Both the position numbers and the translations under genes were made by a program. From an uncultured Prevotella sp. (GTDB taxonomy: Bacteria > Bacteroidota > Bacteroidia > Bacteroidales > Bacteroidaceae), in NCBI GenBank assembly GCA_947170725.1, contig CAMVUM010000004.1, positions 62,001 through 126,000 of the forward strand: 64,000 nucleotides of DNA, written 5' to 3'. This document shows, piece after piece, positions 1-12,251 of this stretch. The notes beneath the pieces are model-generated. The model was not told the origin of the DNA, made no database searches, and saw nothing but the letters and a program-made list of their open reading frames with translations. The number at the start of each line of letters is the position of its first letter. The first letter of the stretch is position 1.

Positions 1-682
1 ACGGCTCCATCGGACACTCGTATGGTTCGCCTTCAAGAATGTCGGTCATCGTGCCGGCAATGGTTCCGTCAGCATTGACATCGGCGATGAAAGGATGTTG
101 GATTGTCTCGACATAGTGATCCCAATGACGGTACATAAGGTCGGTTACGCGTCGGCCGGTAGCCAAAGGCAGATCGTCGGGGTTCTTCTTGATAATCTCG
201 TTGAACGCCATCGACTTGATGATGATAACCTTACGTCCGTCGGGTGAGAACTTGAAGCCCTCGACACTTCCGTCCGTCTTGCTGAGCTGGCGGCGGTCGC
301 TACCGTCGCGTTCCATTGACCATATCTCCCCTCCGGTCAGGAAGGCGATGCGGCCGTTCACCCATGTCGGGTCGGTCTCGCTGGCGGCTGTGGTGGTCAG
401 CTGGCTGTTGTTCTTTCCGTCGGCGTTGATGACGCAGATTACCTGATGGCCCTTGTTTTCCTTTACGCTATAGTAGCCCACCTGATAGACAATCTGCTGT
501 CCGTCGGCCGATGCTTCCGCCGACGCGATGCGTCCCATGGCCCACAGAGCTTCTGGAGTCATGAGGCGGCTGTTGAGTGTGATGTTGTTCTTGCCTATGT
601 TCACGGCATTCTGTGCTTTTGTGTTGCCGGTTTGTGCGAACAGGGCAATCACGGCGGCAACGATTATTCGATATGTTTTCAT
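1..682 (-). CDS. S9 family peptidase, N-terminal part (cut by window edge)
   Basis: The first 227 codons read leftward from an ATG at 682; the gene continues beyond the window. The product begins with a signal peptide (MKTYRIIVAAVIALFA, then a likely cut after TKAQ), so it is exported. The rest resembles the beta-propeller of prolyl-oligopeptidase/acylaminoacyl-peptidase type enzymes: TolB-like strands such as GEIWSMERDGSDRRQLS and the motif FSPDGRKVIII. The serine hydrolase domain would lie outside the window, so catalytic residues cannot be checked. It follows yidC on the same strand after a large hairpin, so it may have its own promoter, although I find no clear TAnnTTTG box. The family trims peptides in the periplasm. 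Confidence 0.8.
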   Translation of the reverse strand, partial: MKTYRIIVAAVIALFAQTGNTKAQNAVNIGKNNITLNSRLMTPEALWAMGRIASAEASADGQQIVYQVGYYSVKENKGHQVICVINADGKNNSQLTTTAASETDPTWVNGRIAFLTGGEIWSMERDGSDRRQLSKTDGSVEGFKFSPDGRKVIIIKSMAFNEIIKKNPDDLPLATGRRVTDLMYRHWDHYVETIQHPFIADVNADGTIAGTMTDILEGEPYECPMEP

Positions 683-707
683 TTGTTGGTAATATTAGCT
701 TCTGATT

Positions 708-800
708 GAATACGCAGAGACGCAAAGACGCTGAGAATACTTTTACTGTGTGTGTCCAGTTAAAAATAACCTTTGCGTCTTTGCGTCCCTGCGTTTATTC
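708..800 (-). terminator. Long imperfect hairpin after yidC
   Basis: Arms 708-730 (GAATACGCAGAGACGCAAAG...) and 776-800 are inverted copies with two small differences. Each arm carries the repeated 8-mer ACGCAAAG/CTTTGCGT. It lies between the yidC stop and the peptidase start, so it probably ends yidC transcription. It could also be a dispersed repeat, since the same GCAGAGACGCAAAGACG core is internally repetitive. Confidence 0.5.
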
Positions 801-827
801 TAAAACCTTCCGTTCATTCAGAACATA

Positions 828-4326
<3,499 letters not shown>

Positions 4327-4375
4327 TTATATAATTTAATGATTTGTATCTAATACCTTAATTATACTCAAGGCG

Positions 4376-4407
4376 CAAAATTACTAAAAAAAGTTGAAAC
4401 CCGCAAA
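4376..4407 (-). promoter_or_regulatory. Promoter of pyrG-yidC
   Basis: Reading leftward: TTTG (4407-4404), a 20-nt spacer, then TAATTTTG (4383-4376). This matches the Bacteroidota housekeeping pattern TTTG-N19/20-TAnnTTTG. The leader to the pyrG ATG at 4323 is about 45 nt. Confidence 0.75.
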
Positions 4408-4467
4408 GATTAGGTAAAGAATTAGTATTGAATGGTATAGAGGCGGTTAAAATCCAATAATAATTGC

Positions 4468-4533
4468 TATCTTTGCATAAGATAGTCTGCACTCGGCAAT
4501 CTGTGAGCAGGCTCCCATTGCGCTCGTTTGCAA
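4468..4533 (+). promoter_or_regulatory. 66-bp promoter-dyad-hairpin unit, copy 1
   Basis: The unit opens with the -7 box TATCTTTG (4468-4475), which is itself half of a dyad TATCTT-N5-AAGATA (4468-4484). Next come TGCACTCG and then a hairpin 4496-4521 (GCAATCTGTGAGC / GCTCCCATTGC), then GCTCGTTTGC. It sits about 30 nt before the DUF3078 start and forms its promoter and 5' leader. Two tandem copies of the same unit and length occur at 22912-23043. The dyad over the transcription start suggests an operator; the hairpin would form in the leader RNA. Confidence 0.7.
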
Positions 4534-4561
4534 TATAATACATCACGGTTATAATCGAAGA

Positions 4562-5863
4562 ATGAATATCAGACATATATATATCCTCTCTGCGGTCCTG
4601 CTCCTGTCTGCCACCGCCGCCGCCCAGCGCCGCCACCAACGTCCGGTCAAGTCCGACACGTCGCTTGTGGTCAAGGCCTATACAGATTCACTTGCCCGTT
4701 CGCTGCAGCTCGCCGATTCGGTTGCCGCCGTTCGCTCAGCGCTTCGTGACGGCACGACCGACGGCCGTTATTTCCGCCTTTTCGTTCCTCCCACGTTCTA
4801 TCATTCGGCTGCGGTCAAGACGTTGGAGATAACTCCGGCGGCTTCAGGACGTGACGACGTTACCGACGCCGTAGATGCAGCCCTGCTCTCGATATATATG
4901 CGCCGGCCGGACCTCGTTGCGACCACCGAGACAGGATTGCGCCGGGTCGGCTCCATACGTTCCGACGTGGAGAAACCGGTGCGCCGGAATGTCGAGCTGA
5001 CCGAATGGGTTGAGCCCGTGGCTGACGAGCCGGTCACAGTTCCGGTTGAGGTTGTGGTCAGACGTCCTAACTTCTGGACGTTCAGCGGCGACAACAGTCT
5101 TCAGGTGATGCAGAACTACGTCTCGGAAAACTGGCACAAGGGAGGCGAAAGCAACTATTCGATGGTGGGCAGCGTGACCCTCACCGCCAACTACAACAAC
5201 AAGAAACGCATAAAGTTTGAGAACAAGCTGGAGATGAAACTCGGCTATCAGACATCGCCATCGGACACGCTCCATAAGTATAAGACAAACAACGACCTCC
5301 TCCGATATACCGGAAAACTGGGACTTCAGGCCACCAAACGCTGGTATTACACGCTTCAGGTGCTGGCCTATACGCAGTTTGCCAAGGGTCTTAAGAACAA
5401 CGATAAGAAGGTTTATTCCGACTTCATGTCGCCCTTCAATCTCAACGTCGGTCTCGGTATGGACTACTCGGTGGAGACGCGCAACAAGCGGCTGACAGGA
5501 AGTGTCAACCTCTCGTTCCTCTCGTTCAACTTCCGCTATGTCGACCGGAAGAACCTTGCAAAGAAATATGGCGTCGTGGGCGATCATCACACGTTGGAGG
5601 ACTTCGGTTCCCAGCTAACGACAAGCCTCACGTGGAAGATCACGGACCAGATCAAATGGGTTACTCGGCTCTATGGATATACCACATACGAGAAGGCTCT
5701 TCTCGAATGGGAAAACACCATAACGCTCAACGTAACGAAATATATCAGTACGAGAATCTTTGTCTATCCGCGTTTGGACGATTCTGCCAAGAAGCGTGAC
5801 GAGGAATGGGGCTACTGGCAGTTCAATGAATATTGCTCGCTGGGCCTCTCTTATTCGTTCTGA
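4562..5863 (+). CDS. DUF3078 family envelope protein
   Basis: 433 residues with a signal peptide (MNIRHIYILSAVLLLSATAAAQ). The N-terminal third is low in conserved motifs. From about residue 165 it reads as DUF3078: NFWTFSGDNSLQVMQNYVSE, W-KGGESNYS, then alternating aromatic/polar strands (YNNKKRIKFENKLEMKLGY, FVYPRLDDS) and a terminal aromatic strand ending YSF. That pattern fits an outer-membrane or surface beta-barrel-like protein. The family has no established function. It is transcribed alone from the unit at 4468-4533 and is followed by a repeat element rather than another gene. Confidence 0.8.
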   Translation: MNIRHIYILSAVLLLSATAAAQRRHQRPVKSDTSLVVKAYTDSLARSLQLADSVAAVRSALRDGTTDGRYFRLFVPPTFYHSAAVKTLEITPAASGRDDVTDAVDAALLSIYMRRPDLVATTETGLRRVGSIRSDVEKPVRRNVELTEWVEPVADEPVTVPVEVVVRRPNFWTFSGDNSLQVMQNYVSENWHKGGESNYSMVGSVTLTANYNNKKRIKFENKLEMKLGYQTSPSDTLHKYKTNNDLLRYTGKLGLQATKRWYYTLQVLAYTQFAKGLKNNDKKVYSDFMSPFNLNVGLGMDYSVETRNKRLTGSVNLSFLSFNFRYVDRKNLAKKYGVVGDHHTLEDFGSQLTTSLTWKITDQIKWVTRLYGYTTYEKALLEWENTITLNVTKYISTRIFVYPRLDDSAKKRDEEWGYWQFNEYCSLGLSYSF

Positions 5864-6009
5864 CCATGTGCTATTTTTATGGATACTTACGTGGGGACAG
5901 GAAGTCTTGAATGGCTGCATATTTTTATTGCATGTTGAAGACCTTTATGCGGATGGTATGGTATAATCATAGCGGTTCATGCTATACAGCAAAGATGTCG
6001 ATGTATTCT

Positions 6010-6403
6010 TTTTTCTGAATTTACCCCCTGCGAGAGTGGGGACTTTCTGAAATATTTCCGGCATTGGCGCAAATATCGCAAGCATGCGCATGTCAGAAAT
6101 CAGGGGTAATCGTGAGTATATCTTTACATATTCCCGAACTGCTTTATTTTCAATCACTTACAATCGCTAACAATTCCGCGACATTGTGGCGGAGCCGTTG
6201 TCGTCTTGCCGTAAGGCTCTCCCGGGCTTGCCGTAAGGGCCTTACGGCCTTGCAACAGCAGCCCCGTTGCAAGGCGAAAGCGGCCCCGCGACCGTCCCGT
6301 AAAGCCCTTACGGCAGAAAAACGGTAGCTTTTCCGGACAAAAAGAGCGAACGAAAAACCACCGGAATCTTCATTCTGGAAAGGCCGTAAGGCCCTTACGG
6401 GAG
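6010..6403 (+). repeat. Palindrome-rich intergenic element, subfamily I, copy A
   Basis: About 394 bp. Left box: GAGAGTGGGGACTTTCTGAAA (6032 on) and GCAAATATCGCAAGCATGCG (6069 on). After about 110 bp comes a hairpin cluster 6207-6316 that includes the palindrome GCCGTAAGGGCCTTACGGC (6230-6248), CCTTGCAAC/GTTGCAAGG (6248-6274) and CCCTTACGGCAGAAAAACGG. A distal palindrome CCGTAAGGCCCTTACGG follows at 6384-6400. The same order occurs inverted at 22340-22715 and direct at 61095-61490. It lies between convergent genes. Confidence 0.7.
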
Positions 6404-6957
6404 TTGACGGACGTGAAATCCAATCTTTCCGGTGTGTCCGTCAGTCCTGAAAATGCTCAAAAAAGGCCGGAAATGCCTGCAAAATCCGCCAGAACGGAAG
6501 TTCCGACTGATGTGATTTTGTAAATATTAAGGACGCCGATGATATACCGATATACTGATAGGGAGAACCGGATATGGACTTGTAGAAGGTGTCGTGAATC
6601 ATATAATTTAGGTTCATCAGGAATTCTGAGTGAACGTGAGCTCACCTGAAATGTATGTCGCATGATTCTCCTGTGTAAGGACATAGTCTTGTCTTTGTCC
6701 TCAAGCAGAATGTTTGATATCAATATGTCGTTTGCTGACGAAGACAATAAGATGGTACTGCTGGAGAAATAGTATGCGCTAACAGGATAAGCACAAAAAA
6801 AATAGAGACGCCATGACATGTGACGTCTCTATGACTCAGCCTGTATGAAAGCCTTCAGATGAGCATGCCATCTTACGTCAAGTAAGATGAAAATATATTG
6901 TGCTCCGAAATCCGCGTAAGTATGTCTTGCGGATTGCGTTCGGCTCTTTCAGCGAAA
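6404..6957. other. Non-coding stretch with small hairpins
   Basis: No convincing gene. It holds GGACATAGTCTTGTCTTTGTCC (6679-6700), the reverse complement of a motif repeated at 38965 and 39026; an inverted repeat ATAGAGACG/CGTCTCTAT (6802-6832); and CATCTTAC-N5-GTAAGATG (6869-6889). The last two lie downstream of the DUF1573 gene and may end its transcript, although neither is followed by a clear U-run on that strand. Confidence 0.5.
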
Positions 6958-7344
6958 CTACTTCTTTGCCTCTTCCATGTCGCCCTCGACATAGAGGCGT
7001 GTCATTTCCACCTTGCCGTTTGTGCGCACGGTGATGGACTTCTTGAAGTGGCCGGGGAACTTGCCTTCTCCGTTATATGTGATTTTGATTGTACCGCTTT
7101 CTCCCGGCTTGACCGGAGTCTTTGTATATTCGGGCACAGTACATCCGCAGCTGGCCACGGCCTGATTTATGATCAAGGGTGCGTCACCGGTGTTGGTGTA
7201 TGTGAATGTGCATGACACTTTGGGGGCCGACTCTGAGAACTTGCCGAAGTTATGGGTGGTTTTGTCAAACTTGATTTCTGCCTGCGCTGCAGCGTATGCA
7301 ATACCGCATATCAGCATTATGGTTGTCAGCATAATCTTTTTCAT
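6958..7344 (-). CDS. DUF1573 family exported protein
   Basis: 128 residues: a signal peptide (MKKIMLTTIMLICGIAYAAAQ) and a single Ig-like DUF1573 domain. Family features are visible: KTTHNFGKFSE, FTYTNTGDAPLIINQ, the paired Cys in ASCGCTVPEY, and PVKPGESGTIKITYN. The fold is an ASH/MSP-like beta sandwich found in periplasmic or surface proteins of Bacteroidota; the biochemical role is not established. It stands alone with a TAATTTTG box upstream. Confidence 0.88.
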   Translation of the reverse strand: MKKIMLTTIMLICGIAYAAAQAEIKFDKTTHNFGKFSESAPKVSCTFTYTNTGDAPLIINQAVASCGCTVPEYTKTPVKPGESGTIKITYNGEGKFPGHFKKSITVRTNGKVEMTRLYVEGDMEEAKK

Positions 7345-7371
7345 AAGCTATAACTTTTAATTGAATTGTTG

Positions 7372-7379
7372 CAAAATTA
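7372..7379 (-). promoter_or_regulatory. -7 box of the DUF1573 gene
   Basis: TAATTTTG read leftward, 28 nt before the ATG at 7344. No clean TTG lies 19-20 bp further upstream, so the -33 part is weak. Confidence 0.5.
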
Positions 7380-7877
7380 CCCTATTTTTCTTATAGTGCG
7401 GTTATAAACGGGCTTAATTTTGTATTAATTAACAGTAATAGGGAGACTTTATAGCTATTCATTCCTACACTCGGACATGTGGGCTAAATAAACATCTGAA
7501 CGCACCGATTTTTAGTCTCGTGGCTACGGTAGAGTATGTTGATGTGCATCAGTCCCTTCTCGTTGGAGTTATGTCTTGAACGTATATTCGTTCTCGCGTT
7601 TGAAAACAGGGGGTATGATATTGTTCGCTTTTGGGGGGTAAAAAATAGAAAATATTTCCAGTTCTAACAGGCGTTTCGCAGGTAAAATGGTAATAAGCCA
7701 CCAAAGAGAGTAAGGGGGGGAGAAGAGAATGTCGCGCTCCACTTAATTGGAAAGAGTTGTGTCAAAATAAGGTCTATAAACAAAATAGGGACATATTTTG
7801 ATATCTGTCAGCCATCAATATGTGATGGATAGATACAAAAAAATGTCCCTATTTGTTATTGGTTATCCTCAAATAAA
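7380..7877. other. Intergenic stretch with long hairpin after the GH105 gene
   Basis: No gene seen. At 7783-7854 two perfect 12-nt arms (AAATAGGGACAT / ATGTCCCTATTT) enclose an inner stem CCATCA/TGATGG (7812-7828). It lies just downstream of the GH105 stop (7878) and is a likely terminator for it. A similar long stem with GGGTATGTCA/TGACATACCC arms lies at 43467-43518. I see nothing else between 7380 and 7782. Confidence 0.6.
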
Positions 7878-8999
7878 CTACTTGCCCAGCAGTTTATAGT
7901 ATTCGACGGCGCCGAGCAAGAAGCAGCCCACGCCATAGTCGTCGAAGTCGGGCACCTTGTCGTAGGTCACAGGCTGGCCGGCCGACGGGTCCTTGCCTGT
8001 GCCCTGCACATATCCGAGGAATCCGTCCTTGTGGACAGCATCCTTGACCATTGCCTCCCAAGCCTTGTCGGCAATCGGGCGATATACCTTCTCCTTGAGA
8101 TAGCCCTTCTGGAGTCCCCAGCTGATTCCGTAGAGGAAGAGGGCCGTTCCGGTGGTTTCCTTGCCGCCATAGGTCACGGGCGACACGAGGCTGACGTTCC
8201 AGAATCCGTCTTCGCGCTGACACTTCGACAGGCCTTCGCACATCATGAGGAAGTCCTTCTTCACCTCTTTATATATCTTGTCCTTCGGTGAGAGCTGGTC
8301 CATGACACGCACGAGCGCTGCCAGAACCCATCCGTTTCCGCGTGACCAATAGCAATCCTTGCCGTCTTTCTCCTTGTACGGCGGAACATAGTCGGCGTCG
8401 CGCCACCACAGTCCGTCCTTCTCGTTGAACAGTCCGCCTCCACATTCGTTGCGGCTCCAGCGGTACATCTTCATTCCGTGCTCCATGTAGGCGCGGTCGC
8501 CCGTGATCTTGTACATCTGCGCATAGATTGGCATGGCCATCTGTATGGCGTCAATCCATGTCCAGTAGCCTATTTTCGTCTCGGCCATCTGACCCTGAAG
8601 ATTCTCGCGGATGGGGCGGAGCATGGTCGAGTCGCCCGTCATGACGAAACGCTCCAGATATGTCTGTCCGCAACACTGGTCGTCGGCGTCGCGTGTCTTG
8701 ATGCCGTTGCGCGGCGTCCACTGGTGGAAGTTGGCCCACGTGTCGGTGTAGTCAATGTAACGCTGCTGCTTGTCGATGCCGTAGAGCGCCATCAGGCCCT
8801 CATAATATACGGCGCGTGTCCACAGGCTGCTGGGGCGGATGCGCTTCACGTTCGTGGGTTCTGTAGGATCGGCATACTTCGCCATGAAGTAGTCGTTTGC
8901 ACTGCGTGCCACGTTGAGCACCTCCGTCTGTTTCTCGTTCTGAGCCGCGGAGGGCAGCGCCATTGCCGCGACCGTAAGAAGTGTTATCAGTTTCTTCAT
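7878..8999 (-). CDS. GH105 unsaturated rhamnogalacturonyl hydrolase
   Basis: 373 residues with a signal peptide (MKKLITLLTVAAMALPSAAQ), so periplasmic or surface. The remainder is an (alpha/alpha)6 barrel of the YteR/YesR type: RPSSLWTRAVYYEGLMALY, the DADDQCCGQTYLE segment, and the catalytic Asp in GYWTWIDAIQMAMP (the Asp of the family WxDxxxMA motif). CYWSRGNGWVLAALVRVMD and TGTALFLYGISWGLQ are also typical. The family removes the 4,5-unsaturated uronate left by pectate or rhamnogalacturonan lyases. The PL9-like lyase next door, divergently transcribed, would make such products. Confidence 0.92.
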   Translation of the reverse strand: MKKLITLLTVAAMALPSAAQNEKQTEVLNVARSANDYFMAKYADPTEPTNVKRIRPSSLWTRAVYYEGLMALYGIDKQQRYIDYTDTWANFHQWTPRNGIKTRDADDQCCGQTYLERFVMTGDSTMLRPIRENLQGQMAETKIGYWTWIDAIQMAMPIYAQMYKITGDRAYMEHGMKMYRWSRNECGGGLFNEKDGLWWRDADYVPPYKEKDGKDCYWSRGNGWVLAALVRVMDQLSPKDKIYKEVKKDFLMMCEGLSKCQREDGFWNVSLVSPVTYGGKETTGTALFLYGISWGLQKGYLKEKVYRPIADKAWEAMVKDAVHKDGFLGYVQGTGKDPSAGQPVTYDKVPDFDDYGVGCFLLGAVEYYKLLGK

Positions 9000-9024
9000 T
9001 TTAGTAAATAGGTTTGTTCTGTTG

Positions 9025-9032
9025 CAAAGGTA
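9025..9032 (-). promoter_or_regulatory. -7 box of the GH105 gene
   Basis: TACCTTTG read leftward, 26 nt before the ATG at 8999. It is part of a 416-bp divergent control region shared with the PL9-like gene. Confidence 0.55.
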
Positions 9033-9234
9033 GCTAAAAAGGCCGTAAAACGTGAAGGTATGACCAAAAAACGCGGAATAATATGCAATAAGTGGTGTAT
9101 TCGTCTGTCGGGATTATTTAAATTACTCCTATAGCTCTGTGTGGATTCAGGAAAGAAAAGCAATGATTCAGCCTCCGCCTTCTTTCATTCCCCCTCGGCA
9201 TTTCGCTTTTCTGTATATCTTTTTGCCATTAATC

Positions 9235-9265
9235 TTGTTTTTCCTGAATATTTTTCTTACATTTG
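9235..9265 (+). promoter_or_regulatory. Promoter of the PL9-like lyase gene
   Basis: TTG (9235-9237), 20-nt spacer, TACATTTG (9258-9265). It gives a leader of about 145 nt to the start at 9416. A second -7-like box, TATATTTG at 9363-9370, could give a short leader. Beyond these boxes I see nothing in 9033-9415. Confidence 0.6.
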
Positions 9266-9415
9266 CACCGCATGTATCGTTAATCATAGAGGTATATGTT
9301 CGCCACGCTGAGGCAGACGGATATGGATGCAGACGTGGATGAGGAATTTTAGATAATAAGAATATATTTGCACACAAAAGAACCTATCTTCAGACAACGT
9401 AAATATTATAATGTA

Positions 9416-10855
9416 ATGAACAGACTTGTATCATCCTTTATTGCCCTTATTGCCGTCATGACTGTTTCGGCCCGTGATTATTATGTATCGCCGTCCGGCA
9501 GTGATGGCGACGGCAATGGAACGTCCGGGGCGCCGTGGGCAACGTTGCGTCGGGCGGTGGAGAAAGCTGTGGCCGGCGACGTGATATATCTTCGTGGCGG
9601 GACATATAGGCCGACGGAGGATGAGATAATGGGTTGGCAGGAGGGCGGGCTCTATGCCTGTGTGTATAATCTCACGCAGAGCGGCACTGCGGCAAAGCCG
9701 ATCACGATAGCCGGATATGGTGGTGAGAAAGCCGTGATAGACTTGAGCGCTGTCAGACCGGAGGGCAAACGCGTGAGTGGATTCTACGTCAAGGGTGACT
9801 ACTGGAGACTGCGCGATTTCGACATCGTGGGCATACAGGTGACAATAACGGGACACACGCAAAGCGAGAATATCAGTATGCGTGGCGGCAGCAATTGCAT
9901 CATAGAGCGTGTTAACATTCACGACGGCATGGGTATAGGGATATATTTCACGCGTGGCAGCAATAATCTTGTGCTCAACTGCGATGCTTACAACAACTAC
10001 GACCCGGTCTCGGAAAACGGCCGTGGCGGCAACTGCGACGGTTTCGGTTTTCATCTCAATAAGGCCGGATATACCGGAAATGTCATCCGTGGATGCCGGG
10101 CGTGGCGCAACAGTGACGATGGCATTGACTTGATTTCAAATCTCGCGCCGGTTGTGGTGGACAGCTGTTGGGCGTGGGAAAACGGATATGATGCCAATCG
10201 CGTTTCGCGTGGTGACGGTACGGGCATAAAGGCCGGCGGTTATGGAATGGGAACAATGAAAGGCGATGTTGATGCGCCGCGCAACATTATCAAGAATAGC
10301 ATCTGTTGGGCCAATAAAGCCAACGGTTTCTATTCGAACCATCATCTTGGCGGCAACGATTGGCAAAACAATTCGGCTTATCAGAACAAGTACAACTTCT
10401 ATATGGTGAACCGCAAGTCCTGGGACGAGGCGGTTGATGTGGATGGGTATGGTCATGTTCTGACGCGCAATCTGTCTTATCAGAGCCGTAGGGGCGACTG
10501 TGGTGCCGTCGACCTCAGCCAATGTACTCTGACGGACAATACCTTCCTGCCGTCCGTCCCGCTGTCGGCAAACGATTTCGAGAGCCTTGACGGCAGTCAG
10601 CTTCAGCGTGAACGCAAGTCCGACGGCTCGCTGCCCGACATAACTTTTCTGAGATTGAAACCCTCGTCCGCGGCTTACGCCATTAAAGCGGGATGGCAGT
10701 TCCCATACGCCGGAGCGACGAGCGGTCTGTGTCATGCAGCTCATGAATCTCCGGCGTTTTCCTCATGCGCTTCATACGATTTTCGTGGTATTCCTGCCAC
10801 ATCAGGTGCGCCGTCACTGAGAATATCAAACGGCCGTAAGTTTTTTGGAAGATGA
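9416..10855 (+). CDS. PL9-like pectate lyase, right-handed beta-helix
   Basis: 479 residues from the ATG at 9416, chosen because it directly precedes a signal peptide (MNRLVSSFIALIAVMTVSA); an in-frame ATG at 9368 would bury it. DYYVSPSGSDGDGNGT-GAPWATL is the usual start of secreted beta-helix lyases, followed by GDVIYLRGGTY. The calcium and catalytic pattern of PL9 (Asp209, Asp233, Asp234, Asp237 and Lys273 in Dickeya Pel9A) has apparent counterparts: NCDGFGF, then NSDDGIDL 26 residues on, then GDGTGIKAGG with Lys 38 residues after the first Asp. It would cut polygalacturonate or rhamnogalacturonan by beta-elimination and feed the adjacent GH105. Family assignment is from motif spacing only. 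Confidence 0.82.
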   Translation: MNRLVSSFIALIAVMTVSARDYYVSPSGSDGDGNGTSGAPWATLRRAVEKAVAGDVIYLRGGTYRPTEDEIMGWQEGGLYACVYNLTQSGTAAKPITIAGYGGEKAVIDLSAVRPEGKRVSGFYVKGDYWRLRDFDIVGIQVTITGHTQSENISMRGGSNCIIERVNIHDGMGIGIYFTRGSNNLVLNCDAYNNYDPVSENGRGGNCDGFGFHLNKAGYTGNVIRGCRAWRNSDDGIDLISNLAPVVVDSCWAWENGYDANRVSRGDGTGIKAGGYGMGTMKGDVDAPRNIIKNSICWANKANGFYSNHHLGGNDWQNNSAYQNKYNFYMVNRKSWDEAVDVDGYGHVLTRNLSYQSRRGDCGAVDLSQCTLTDNTFLPSVPLSANDFESLDGSQLQRERKSDGSLPDITFLRLKPSSAAYAIKAGWQFPYAGATSGLCHAAHESPAFSSCASYDFRGIPATSGAPSLRISNGRKFFGR

Positions 10856-10875
10856 TAATGGCTTTTCTTTCGTCT

Positions 10876-10925
10876 TATTCAGATTCAAGATAGAAATGAA
10901 ACGTTTCTATCTTGAATCTGAATAA
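10876..10925. terminator. Bidirectional terminator between convergent genes
   Basis: A near-continuous stem of about 20 bp: TTATTCAGATTCAAGATAG.. on the left and its reverse complement ending GAATCTGAATAA on the right, with a loop of about 7 nt. It separates the PL9-like gene (+) from the glycosyltransferase operon (-) and can act in both directions. Confidence 0.85.
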
Positions 10926-11021
10926 ATGTTTCGCTTGATGAGATAGCTTGATGAGATATTGTTACGGTGGTATATCATGGAATGGGGTCGTCGTGACGAA
11001 ACTTGACATGGATTTAGAGGA

Positions 11022-12251
11022 CTATTGCTGGTCTTCAGTCTTCCTGCCGGCAGCCAGCTCCGCAAACAGGTCTGTCCACATTGGCATGACGTTTTCGGGG
11101 CGGTAGCGCGTGATGTTCTCCGCTGCTCTGCGGCCGTAGCGACGGCGTTCTTCATCGTTTTCTATAAGATGGCAGATGGTGGCGGCGAGCTGAGTGTTGT
11201 TTCCGTTTTCCACCAGCATACCGTCTTCGCGGTCACGGATTACTTCTGACGGACCGTACTTACAGTTGAAGCTGACACATGGTATACCGCATGACATAGC
11301 CTCCACAAGTACGAGAGAAAACCCCTCGAAGCGTGAGGAAACAACAAGAATGTCGCTTCGTAAGTATTCTTGCCGTATGTCCGGTGTGGGACGGTTGAGT
11401 CTGACACTACTTTCAAGTCCCAGATTCTGAATTTGCAGCCGTAGCCGCTGTTCTTCCTCTCCGGAGCCGAAGATGTCGAGCGTCCAGTCCGGATGTGACT
11501 TTGACACGATGTCCCATGCTTCGATGAGCATGTCGAATCCTTTCTGATAGACGAGTCGTCCGGCCGCTATGACGCGCCGGTGGCATTGGTGTTCATTGTC
11601 AGCGGCATTTGTCTGATTGGCGTTGGCGGGTGGAACGGAGTTTTCTGAAGTGTTGACGGAGACGGTAGAAGGATTAGTGTATATATTTGGAATGACGCAC
11701 ACTCTTCGGGCTGCGGCCCATTCGCGGGCGTCGCCTTCAGTCAGCGTGACTATGGCGTCGGCTTTCCGTTCAATCTTGCTGTTGTATCTGCGAAGGGAAA
11801 TGTCGTGAAACCACTGTATGATGGCGTTCCGACGGACTCCGTCCATGCGGCCGGTGAACGGCCGGGCGTTATGGCTCTCTATGATTTTTACAGCCCGGCA
11901 TCTCATGCCGCTCACTACATCGGCCTTATAGTATGTCGTCGCGACAATCACGTCGGGGGCGATTGATTCTATCGCGCGGCTGAGATTGCGGAGAAACCGG
12001 CGGTCCATCTGCCAACGGACGAACAGCCGCATGGGGTAGCGGTAGCGGTATTGCACGTGGAAACGGGCGTCGATGTCCGTGTGGCGCACCTTTTCGGATA
12101 GTGGAAACGAGTGGGGATGGTCGCCTTGGGCGGCCGTTATGAGCGTCACCTCATGTCCGTTTTCCGCCAGCCAGTTCATCTTGTCGGTGATGATGCGTTC
12201 CAGCCCGCCGATACGGGCCAGTGTATCCAGGATATAAACTATTCTCATCAC
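11022..12251 (-). CDS. GT4 glycosyltransferase
   Basis: 409 residues, GT-B fold. The N-terminal acceptor domain starts MRIVYILDTLARIGGLERII. The donor domain has VIAAGRLVYQKGFDMLIEAW and the family E-x7-E in SRFEGFSLVLVEAMSCGIPC. A retaining transferase acting at the inner membrane on a lipid-linked or cell-surface glycan; donor and acceptor cannot be told. It is the last of four leftward genes (15345 to 11022) and overlaps the previous gene by ATGA, so translation is coupled. It resembles the GT4 at 14170 closely in layout (both have YQKGFDMLLEAW-like and SRFEGF motifs), suggesting an old duplication. Confidence 0.9.
   Translation of the reverse strand: MMRIVYILDTLARIGGLERIITDKMNWLAENGHEVTLITAAQGDHPHSFPLSEKVRHTDIDARFHVQYRYRYPMRLFVRWQMDRRFLRNLSRAIESIAPDVIVATTYYKADVVSGMRCRAVKIIESHNARPFTGRMDGVRRNAIIQWFHDISLRRYNSKIERKADAIVTLTEGDAREWAAARRVCVIPNIYTNPSTVSVNTSENSVPPANANQTNAADNEHQCHRRVIAAGRLVYQKGFDMLIEAWDIVSKSHPDWTLDIFGSGEEEQRLRLQIQNLGLESSVRLNRPTPDIRQEYLRSDILVVSSRFEGFSLVLVEAMSCGIPCVSFNCKYGPSEVIRDREDGMLVENGNNTQLAATICHLIENDEERRRYGRRAAENITRYRPENVMPMWTDLFAELAAGRKTEDQQ

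Noticed and set aside
5945..6157. Open frame of 70 codons, leftward
   Set aside because: It reads through the left box of repeat copy A, so it is explained by the repeat.
6457..6819. Open frame of 120 codons, leftward
   Set aside because: No recognisable motif, atypical composition, and it crosses hairpins and a dispersed repeat; nothing upstream looks like a promoter.
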